A DNA stretch of 64,000 nucleotides from Marinilabilia salmonicolor (lineage in GTDB: Bacteria; Bacteroidota; Bacteroidia; Bacteroidales; Marinilabiliaceae), in the NCBI RefSeq assembly GCF_003003035.1, contig NZ_PVTS01000016.1:1-64000 (forward strand), in the 5' to 3' direction. This document shows positions 16,675 through 23,654 of this stretch, in pieces; position 1 is the stretch's first letter; the number at the start of each line of letters is the position of its first letter. Both the position numbers and the translations under genes were made by a program. The notes beneath the pieces are model-generated. The model ran no database searches. It was given only the letters and a program-made list of their open reading frames with translations, and had not been told where the DNA came from.

Positions 16675-18063
16675 TCACTCTTCTATATTGGCCTCATCTG
16701 CCGCCCCTTTTTTCTTACAATCCTTATCCAACCGGTTTTTGCCCCATATCTTCTCAATGATTTTAAGTGCGTGCTCCCCGCTCAACTTACTGTGTTTCTC
16801 CATCATTCGTTGAATAAAAACACATGCTGACAACTGGGCTTCTCTTCGCACGATATCCTCGGCCAGACTCTGGCAATTTGGAGCTCCGCATGCCGCGCAA
16901 TCAATACCCGGCAAAAAACACATCAGATGACGTACCTGCTGCATCTTACGCATTGCTTCCCCCATATCTTCATCCAACGCCATCATGGAACGAGGCTCCA
17001 GCAAACCTATATCCAGATTATTAGACATAAAATGTGTATAAGCCTTTATATCTCCCGGAATATCGGCCACACCTTCAAATCGGCCGGCTCTTTTGTTCAG
17101 TCGCTCAGTGGTCAAAAACCGATTGCCTCCCACCAGGACACCTCCGGCACAACTCTGGTCACATGCTCTGAGTTCTAAAAAATCGACCCCTTCAATTTCA
17201 TCATGCTCCAGTTTTTCAAGAAATTCAATGACGTTATGAATCTCATCAATAGCGAGGCATCTGCCTTCCATGCGTGATGCTTCACCGCCGGTAAGACTGT
17301 ATTTTATAGATCCCGGACTCAGCAATGGCAACATTTCGCCGGGAGAAATACTACTGGTCTCGTGTCTGGATTTTATACGTTTGTAGATTTTATTGTAGAT
17401 AAACTGCATATTTATGACCCCATCGATGGGAGATTGCTCTTCGCCAACAGGGCTTTTTACGGCGGCAATTTTTGCAGCGCACGGAGTTATGTAAAAGATG
17501 CCGATATCATCGGGGTGAATGCCCTCATCTTCCAATCTTTTCCGAAAATATACTGCAGAAGCATCAATGGGAGGTTTGATACGCATTACCTGATCAAGCA
17601 GTGAAGGAAATTTTATCTGAATCAATCGGACGATTGCCGGGCAAAAAGAGGAGATAACAGGTTTATCCTCCATCTCACGGGCCGTTTCGACCATCGAGCG
17701 GGAAATAATCCCTGCAGTATGTTCAGTCTGAAAAACATGAGTAAAGCCCAACTCCCGCATCACAGAAAAAATTTCTGCCTCGGTTACCTTCTCAGGAAAC
17801 TGTCCGATAAGAACAGCAGGGACAAGAGCAACCCGACATTTGTATTGAAAAATTTTATCAAAATCGTCCTGCTCCACATAGAAAGCATCTACCGGACAAG
17901 CACGCATGCACTCTCCGCAATCCACACACCAATCCGGCCTGATGGTTGCGACACCATCCCGGATGCGAATTGCGGCTGTGGGACAAACATTCATACAGTG
18001 CGTACAACCGAAACACTTGTCCCCATCAACCTTTAATGCATGATAAAACCCGCTTTCGACCAT
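16675..18063 (-). CDS. H-cluster-domain protein with ferredoxin and C-terminal 4Fe-4S domain, non-canonical
   Basis: A 462-residue protein: two [4Fe-4S] ferredoxin motifs (C17-C27 and C46-C56), an [FeFe]-hydrogenase large-subunit-like domain, and a C-terminal Fe-S motif (C389, C392, C397, C414). The H-cluster motifs are altered. P1 reads SSFCPA, so the proton-relay Cys is Phe140 while the cubane Cys141 is kept. P2 is TPCAAK (C195). P3 is ACDQSC (C301, C305), with the CX3C spacing kept but the glycines changed. All four cubane ligands survive. I infer a sensory or regulatory protein of groups C/D rather than an efficient enzyme. Neighbours are signalling genes. Confidence 0.85.
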   Translation of the reverse strand: MVESGFYHALKVDGDKCFGCTHCMNVCPTAAIRIRDGVATIRPDWCVDCGECMRACPVDAFYVEQDDFDKIFQYKCRVALVPAVLIGQFPEKVTEAEIFSVMRELGFTHVFQTEHTAGIISRSMVETAREMEDKPVISSFCPAIVRLIQIKFPSLLDQVMRIKPPIDASAVYFRKRLEDEGIHPDDIGIFYITPCAAKIAAVKSPVGEEQSPIDGVINMQFIYNKIYKRIKSRHETSSISPGEMLPLLSPGSIKYSLTGGEASRMEGRCLAIDEIHNVIEFLEKLEHDEIEGVDFLELRACDQSCAGGVLVGGNRFLTTERLNKRAGRFEGVADIPGDIKAYTHFMSNNLDIGLLEPRSMMALDEDMGEAMRKMQQVRHLMCFLPGIDCAACGAPNCQSLAEDIVRREAQLSACVFIQRMMEKHSKLSGEHALKIIEKIWGKNRLDKDCKKKGAADEANIEE

Positions 18064-18072
18064 TAAAACCTT

Positions 18073-18486
18073 CTATTTCAACAATGTTGTAATTTCTACC
18101 GTGGTGCCTTTTCCCACCTCGCTCTTTATATTCAGTAAATCAGCATTTTTCTTCATATTCGGCAATCCCATTCCGGCACCAAACCCCATTTCTCTCACTG
18201 CCTGAGAGGCCGTAGAATATCCTTCCTGCATAGCCTGTCCAATATCCGGAATTCCGGGCCCTTCATCTTCAATGGTAACAAAAATGCGATCGGGATCGAT
18301 ATCTACATAAATGCATCCATTCCAGGCATGGGCTACTACATTAACCTCTCCTTCATAAAGGGCCACCACCAGTTTTTTTATGGTGGCGGGCGGTACATTT
18401 AGCTGTTTCAATATTTTCTTTACGGCACTACTGGCATTTCCCGCTTTCGAAAAATTGCCTCCCTCTATTTCATATTTAAACTTCAT
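18073..18486 (-). CDS. RsbW/RsbT-like serine kinase ATPase
   Basis: Starting at the ATG at 18486 the protein has 137 residues and is a small GHKL ATPase of the anti-sigma/switch kinase kind (RsbW, RsbT, SpoIIAB). The N box ALYEGEVNVVAHA, G1 DEGPGIPD and G2-lid GFGAGMGLPNMKKNAD are clear. A longer reading from 18522 adds 12 residues that look non-homologous. In Bacillus such kinases phosphorylate STAS-domain antagonists. No STAS protein is coded nearby; the adjacent DRTGG protein or the phosphatase may be the partner. 10 bp before the H-cluster-domain gene. Confidence 0.85.
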   Translation of the reverse strand: MKFKYEIEGGNFSKAGNASSAVKKILKQLNVPPATIKKLVVALYEGEVNVVAHAWNGCIYVDIDPDRIFVTIEDEGPGIPDIGQAMQEGYSTASQAVREMGFGAGMGLPNMKKNADLLNIKSEVGKGTTVEITTLLK

Positions 18487-18522
18487 CCGCTGATGATTTT
18501 TTTTAATCCTGAACCACAACAA

Positions 18523-18867
18523 TCAATAGACAGGCTTCAATCCGGCCTCATGCAACCTTGCAATAGCTCCAAACATGGAATAGCGACACTCTATCAACAC
18601 CATCTCATGTTCCTTCGCTATAGCAATCATTGGTGGTAGTACCTTCTTATTCCTGACAAATACAATGCATTCAATATCTGCAACTTCAGCGGTCCTAATT
18701 GTCTGTAAATTGTTTAACCCCGTAACCAAAACCAGTTGGTCTGTATCCAACGTGAGCACATCACTCATCAGATCACTTGCGAATCCCCACACCACTTCTT
18801 TTTCCAGAAACTGTTCGCCACAAACAAGTTCTCCCTCTAAAATCTCAAGTAATCTGTTTATTTCCAT
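18523..18867 (-). CDS. DRTGG-domain protein (second)
   Basis: A 114-residue protein paralogous in pattern to the one at 16303: VVWGFASDLMSDVLTLD, then LVTGLNNLQTIRTAE, then CIVFVRNKK. The C-terminal stretch MVLIECRYSMFGAIARLH closes an alpha/beta fold. It immediately precedes the RsbW-like kinase gene. Two DRTGG proteins beside two ATPases suggest that each ATPase may have its own DRTGG partner; this is a guess from order. Confidence 0.75.
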   Translation of the reverse strand: MEINRLLEILEGELVCGEQFLEKEVVWGFASDLMSDVLTLDTDQLVLVTGLNNLQTIRTAEVADIECIVFVRNKKVLPPMIAIAKEHEMVLIECRYSMFGAIARLHEAGLKPVY

Positions 18868-19123
18868 CTACTTATAATCATTTAAAAAACTGATCAACAA
18901 GAGTATAGCCACCCTTATTTTGATTAAAGATTTTTTTCAATAATTAATACACGAAACTACAATTTTTAAGGAATTTAAAAAATAAAAAAAGACACACTTT
19001 GTAATATATATCCGGTCTAAATTACTGTAGCAATGAAAAGTATAAGGGATGTAAATTTGAAAAGAAAGACAAATAAGTCGAACTCTCATTAAAGATTTTT
19101 TAACAAATCCATCTGGCTCAATC
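18868..19123. other. AT-rich intergenic gap inside the regulatory cluster
   Basis: About 250 bp without a convincing gene. The many short frames are AT-rich noise. It may contain the promoter for the second DRTGG gene and those after it. No clear CAAAnnTA (minus-strand -7) box is seen. Confidence 0.4.
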
Positions 19124-20317
19124 TCACATATATTCCAGATCAATCTCTTTCAGGAATTTTTCCTCCAGCAGATGTACAATCCGTTTGATCACCGTTCGGC
19201 GAATTTCCAGCTCCACTGGCAAGTTCGGATCCTGGTGGGCCACATTGATACGGGTACCATTCAGCACATGAATCCGGTCACTCTCCAGCAGCATTCGAAT
19301 AATCTGATCGGCAGGCCCGTTGCCCAGCCGGGTGTCGCGATGGTAATGTTCCAGAATGCGAGCCACTTTTCCTAAAGTCAGAATACCCTCAGTTACAAGA
19401 TGAATACCCTCCACATAGGATACCGGAGGCAATTCAGGGTCTGAAGATTCCATTCCGGCGTCAAATTTCAGCGCCAGCTCCCGGGCCACCAATTCGGCAG
19501 TTGTACCTCCGGCAATTATCTTTTTCCCATTGAAACGCTGAACCTTCAAAGCAAAGTCAAGATCGTGACGTTCATCAAAAGGGGGCCCCGATACCAGCAG
19601 TAATTTCCGGGGTTCCCTGAAATAAATCACCCCGCAGGACGTATCGTCTTTAGGACTTTCTCCATCATGAAGAGCAGCCATATTTGCAATTTTCCGGGAC
19701 ATTTTGGCTGCCGAAATAAAAGGTTCATTACCCAAAACCTTCATTACATACTCCACAGCACCCTCTCTTCCCCAACCAAACGGAAATGAACGGGTTCCCA
19801 TACCTGATTGAATAATTCCGTCCGTCCAGAACACAATCCGGTCCTCTTTTTGAGCCAAATAACTACAGGTCCGAATTACTTTTCCCTTATGTTGGTCCGA
19901 TTCAAGTTCCAGATTTTCCCATCCCGGATCAAATTCCCGATTATTCCGAAGCACCAGACAAGAAGGGTTATCATATTCCACAATGGTTGTTTGACCATTG
20001 TCCTCCATATCCACAATGGTGAAAGTGGAGTAACTGATTTTACGAATGGAACAAACCGGCAGGGTATCCATAATTATCTCAGCAGTCTTCCTGACTTCCC
20101 GGTGCTCTATGGTAAAATTTATGGCCATGGAAGCCGTCAGAGATGCCAGTACATTGGCTTTAATACCGGAGCCCATTCCATCGGACAACACCACAATGGT
20201 TCTTCCCTCCTCACGCACTCTTCTGGAAAGAAAAACATCACCACAAATAGCCTCCCCCACGTGATCACGCTGTTCACAAAAAATGTCCAGATAAATATTT
20301 TGCTCTGGTAGATGCAT
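19124..20317 (-). CDS. SpoIIE/PP2C-type serine phosphatase
   Basis: A 397-residue phosphatase of the SpoIIE type. Metal-binding Asps are D27 in CGDVF, D46 in LSDGMGSG and the pair in SPKDDTSCG. The domain takes about the first 235 residues. The remaining about 160 residues (REPRKLLLVSGPPFDE onward) form a separate domain of unknown function, with HLVTEGILTLGKV and a basic C-terminus. A phosphatase with this extra domain accompanies bifurcating hydrogenase genes in clostridia. It probably removes phosphate placed by the neighbouring kinase-like ATPases. Its leader holds family A repeats. Confidence 0.88.
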   Translation of the reverse strand: MHLPEQNIYLDIFCEQRDHVGEAICGDVFLSRRVREEGRTIVVLSDGMGSGIKANVLASLTASMAINFTIEHREVRKTAEIIMDTLPVCSIRKISYSTFTIVDMEDNGQTTIVEYDNPSCLVLRNNREFDPGWENLELESDQHKGKVIRTCSYLAQKEDRIVFWTDGIIQSGMGTRSFPFGWGREGAVEYVMKVLGNEPFISAAKMSRKIANMAALHDGESPKDDTSCGVIYFREPRKLLLVSGPPFDERHDLDFALKVQRFNGKKIIAGGTTAELVARELALKFDAGMESSDPELPPVSYVEGIHLVTEGILTLGKVARILEHYHRDTRLGNGPADQIIRMLLESDRIHVLNGTRINVAHQDPNLPVELEIRRTVIKRIVHLLEEKFLKEIDLEYM

Positions 20318-20365
20318 GCCAAATAGATTCGTTTTACTTATTTAGAGTCTGATAATAAATACACT

Positions 20366-20556
20366 ATCACGACTTTATACACAGGCACTATTTAGTGTCA
20401 CCACGAAAACTCCTGTTTTTGGGTGTGCCTGATAAGAAAGCATCAATTGCAAGGCGGGCGATGACTGAAAAACAGGAGTTTACTTTTCGTAAATGACTGT
20501 TTTGAAGGCAAGCCCAACGCAACAATTGGCGTTTTCTTGCAAGCACTATTTATTGT
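20366..20556. repeat. Repeat family A, copies upstream of the phosphatase gene
   Basis: A right end ACTTTATACACAGGCACTAT (20366-20385) is followed by a diverged second element. That element has GTGCCTGATAAGAAAGC, the core CAATTGCAAGGCGGGCG, its partner AACGCAACAATTGGC and the end CTTGCAAGCACTATTTA. The end contains the stop codon of the hydS-like gene. Confidence 0.6.
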
Positions 20557-22420
20557 TGATACCTGTATCATCAGAGCTGCCAAGTTTTTGGGCTTCGATA
20601 ATGGAAGTCAGTATTTTCTCCGTTTTGGAAGCACTCTCGCCCAACAGAAAAGCTATCTGCTGAACAGTTTCCAGGTTTTCGCGAATGACCTCACGGGCCC
20701 GTGTTACCACCTCCTCTTTCCTGACTTCCGGTGCCGTCAGATCTCTGATAATTCCACCCACAATCCGATTTTTCTCGATGGTAAAAACAGACACATTAAC
20801 CACCGAGTCGCCAATGGTAGTATCCCTGTTGAGAAGATCCTGCCCTGACTGCAACACAGATGCAAACAACTTGGGAAACGGCACCAGCGAAGCCAACTCA
20901 GCTCCATTTAGTCCGGGAATGGTTTCATTGATCTGTCGGGCATCATCACCAAGCATATCCACAAAACTATTGTTCGATTCAATGATCCGCAGATTCTCAT
21001 CCACAATTACCACCCCTGCCCTGATTTTATTGAGCATGGCAGTGGTCGTTTCGGCGGCCAATCGAGCCAGTTTTTCTTCCTCCCGGGCTTTTTCTTCACT
21101 CTGCTTCAGCGCTTCTTTGGTCTTTTTCAATTTCTCATTGGTGGCATTCAACTTTCCGATATAAGTATGCATCTTATGGATGGTATAAGTATAACACATC
21201 TCATAATTGGTCAGCCCCTGGCAATAGGCAACAGCAAATTCGCGGCACGATGGATAACCACAGGCACCACAACCCAACTGATCCTCCACTTTTTCCTTAC
21301 CCATCTCATGCAAAACACGCTGGATCTCATTTTCGGCGGGATAAGGAAGTCTCTGATCATGCTCCTTAAATGAACGTGACAGAACCAGATCACTAAAAGA
21401 TTCAATCTGTTTTTGCCAGGTTTCATAGTCAAAGTCCTTCAGGCGCTTATTGACATACTTAATCACCTGAGACCTGCGATAAAACTTCTTCCCACCGGGT
21501 GATGTACCGGGACCCATAATGCACCCCTCGCAATAAAAAAGATCGAGATGCTGCTGAAGACCAATTTCTGTTTTAAACTCCTGCAGAGATTGGAGGAAGT
21601 TGGTGCGTCCTTCCGTCATAATGATGCTGGCACTTAATAAATCCTGATTGATATCCACCGCCTGCAACATGCCCCGGTTTATTGGGAAAAGCCCCCCTTT
21701 CCTTCCAATGGGAGGGTCAAAATCACTAAATTTCACAGAATTCTCAGTGATGTGGTGTTCACCAAACATCTCACGGAGTTCCAGAAAAGTCAGCACTGCA
21801 TCGGTTTTCCCATCTTCTTTGAAAAAACGTGCATCATCTTTGGCCGCTGCACAGGCGGTTATATAAACAACTTTCGTATCCGTACCATACATTCGGTGGA
21901 TAACCTTAGCCATCGCCACGTAAGGAGGAACAATAGGGGCAAGATTCTCCACCAGTTCCGGATGATATCGTTCCACATGATTGGCGACGGGAGGACAGTT
22001 GGTGCTGATGTAATATTTCCCCTGAAAATTGTAGAGCAGTTCACGATAGCGGAAGGAGACCAGATCCACACCAAATGCTCCTTCCATCACATAAGTAAAG
22101 CCCAGAGCACGAATCATCCCAACAAATTTTCGATAATCCGAAATATCCACAAACTCAGCAGAAATGGTAGGATCACAAATAGCCGCAACGGGTGTATCGC
22201 CATCAAGAATATTACGGACACGTTGCTTTTCATCCCTTATCTCGATGGCATCCTGAGCACACATGGTCACACAATGGCCACAGCCAATACAACGTGCAGG
22301 CATTATTTCAGCGTGCTTCTCCACTATTCGGATAGCCTTGGCCGGGCACACTCTAATGCAGGTAAGGCTTAAATTGCACTTTTCAGGATCGACATGAATT
22401 AACTGGCTCATAATTATCAA
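20546..22420 (-). CDS. hydS: HydS-like sensory [FeFe]-hydrogenase with PAS domain
   Basis: A 624-residue protein: N-terminal ferredoxin region, H-cluster-like domain (about 75-330), [4Fe-4S] motif C384/C387/C392/C400, a charged coiled coil (about 422-455) and a PAS domain (about 457-565). This is the HydS (group C) architecture, thought to sense H2. Odd points: the first ferredoxin motif has Ser18 where a Cys is expected (C15, C21, C25 remain). P1 is STNCPP (relay Cys lost, C142 kept), P2 is TACAAAK (C190), and P3 is CEGC (C297, C300), one residue shorter than the usual CX3C. No kinase domain, so the output must pass to partners such as the adjacent phosphatase. Confidence 0.88.
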   Translation of the reverse strand: MIIMSQLIHVDPEKCNLSLTCIRVCPAKAIRIVEKHAEIMPARCIGCGHCVTMCAQDAIEIRDEKQRVRNILDGDTPVAAICDPTISAEFVDISDYRKFVGMIRALGFTYVMEGAFGVDLVSFRYRELLYNFQGKYYISTNCPPVANHVERYHPELVENLAPIVPPYVAMAKVIHRMYGTDTKVVYITACAAAKDDARFFKEDGKTDAVLTFLELREMFGEHHITENSVKFSDFDPPIGRKGGLFPINRGMLQAVDINQDLLSASIIMTEGRTNFLQSLQEFKTEIGLQQHLDLFYCEGCIMGPGTSPGGKKFYRRSQVIKYVNKRLKDFDYETWQKQIESFSDLVLSRSFKEHDQRLPYPAENEIQRVLHEMGKEKVEDQLGCGACGYPSCREFAVAYCQGLTNYEMCYTYTIHKMHTYIGKLNATNEKLKKTKEALKQSEEKAREEEKLARLAAETTTAMLNKIRAGVVIVDENLRIIESNNSFVDMLGDDARQINETIPGLNGAELASLVPFPKLFASVLQSGQDLLNRDTTIGDSVVNVSVFTIEKNRIVGGIIRDLTAPEVRKEEVVTRAREVIRENLETVQQIAFLLGESASKTEKILTSIIEAQKLGSSDDTGINNK

Positions 22421-22428
22421 TTAACGAT

Positions 22429-22689
22429 CTACTCAATATCCTCACGGGAAAAAAATTCACTCAAAACATCGTAAACATTGTCTGAAGTTACATTCCTGAA
22501 AATTTCTCCGTTAATTTTTAAAATGGGGCCCTGCTCACAAAGATTGTCACAAAGATCACCATGAAAAAACACCCTGTCCTGAAGGTTATGCTCTTTGAGA
22601 TAACTCTTTATCAAATCCATAGTATAACGGTTCCCTCTCGAGAAACAAGAACTCCCCAAACATATGGTCATATCTATTTCGTTGCTCAT
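22429..22689 (-). CDS. Small thioredoxin-fold [2Fe-2S] ferredoxin
   Basis: An 86-residue protein with a complete [2Fe-2S] set: C10 and C15 (CLGSSC), C47 and C51 (CDNLC). It is the NuoE-C-terminal/HydC-like fold on its own. It is the first gene of the hydS-like transcript and ends 8 bp before that gene. A role as electron donor or partner to the sensor is plausible but unproven. It faces the universal-stress-like gene head to head across a 115-bp gap. Confidence 0.85.
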   Translation of the reverse strand: MSNEIDMTICLGSSCFSRGNRYTMDLIKSYLKEHNLQDRVFFHGDLCDNLCEQGPILKINGEIFRNVTSDNVYDVLSEFFSREDIE

Positions 22690-22804
22690 GGCGTTCTATT
22701 TTGCCTAAAATTGCTATCTCACTAAAATTACATATTTTTAACACATCACAAACACCGGTTCCTCTATTTGTAGGGATTAAAAATTAGCAATAAACCAAGT
22801 AAAC

Positions 22805-23587
22805 ATGGCAAGCCTTTTACTTCCCATATCGCCTGACGATGACATCAATAAAATTCTTCCTGCAGTAAAACAAATTGCCGGATTTACTGATTACACCATA
22901 ATTCCTTTTACTTACAAAATATCCGGAAAAAAGTATCGTACCCAAACAAACTCCAATGCAGGGAATATTCGAAGCTCCGAAAATGATTTATTCAAAACCA
23001 TTCACTCCTTTCTCTTTCCCAACGATGATGATATTGCACTGGTTGTCATCAGTCCGCAGGTAATAAATCTGCAAAGCAGAAATAAAGCCACCCATTTTTT
23101 CTCAAAATTCAGGAATTTACAGGTTCCGTACCTTGTATTACCTGACAAGCCCGAAGATACCTGGCATCCGAAAGAAATCTATTTCCCGGTTTGCCTGAAA
23201 GACGGAGAAAAGGAAGCATCAGCCTGGGCAGGATTCTGGAGCAGAACATTTGAAGCCAAACTTCATCTTCTAAATCCGCACTTCCGGAATAAAACCACCA
23301 ACCAATATTTGCAACGTACCATGGCTTTCATCCGGAATCTCCTCCAGAAATCAAACGTTTCGTATGACATTTCATCTGACGGCCACACAAGAAAAGAGGC
23401 CCGGCAAAAAGCTTTGGAACTGGCAAAAAATTCGCCGGACACACTCATTGTAATGCCGGCCACCAGGCTTAACTCTCCGGAATACGTTTTTATCGGACCT
23501 CCCGAAATCCGGCTATTAAAAAACCGGGGCAACACCCCGGTTCTTTTTGTCAACCCACGCCATGATATGTATGTACCCTGCGGGTAA
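22805..23587 (+). CDS. Universal-stress-protein-like protein
   Basis: A 260-residue protein with the look of two UspA-like alpha/beta halves: ASLLLPISPDDDI at the start, then a second half from about IYFPVCLKDGEKE. The ATP-binding signature GxxGxxxxG is not clearly present, so nucleotide binding is doubtful. It is the only plus-strand gene inside the hydrogenase island and splits the signalling genes from set 2. The C-terminal RLLKNRGNTPVLFVNPR is typical of a Usp last strand. A stress or redox link is inference. Confidence 0.6.
   Translation: MASLLLPISPDDDINKILPAVKQIAGFTDYTIIPFTYKISGKKYRTQTNSNAGNIRSSENDLFKTIHSFLFPNDDDIALVVISPQVINLQSRNKATHFFSKFRNLQVPYLVLPDKPEDTWHPKEIYFPVCLKDGEKEASAWAGFWSRTFEAKLHLLNPHFRNKTTNQYLQRTMAFIRNLLQKSNVSYDISSDGHTRKEARQKALELAKNSPDTLIVMPATRLNSPEYVFIGPPEIRLLKNRGNTPVLFVNPRHDMYVPCG
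23521..23540 (+). terminator. Hairpin with T-rich tail inside the 3' end of the Usp-like gene
   Basis: CCGGGG and CCCCGG form a strong stem with a CAACA loop, extended by AA/TT, followed by TTCTTTTTG. It lies about 45 bp before the stop codon. It looks like an intrinsic terminator embedded in coding sequence; it could equally be chance. Confidence 0.4.
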
Positions 23588-23654
23588 AAAACTGAATTTC
23601 AGGAGACATGAAAAACAGCACAAAAATTAGTTTGGAAAATTATGGGTCTTCACA

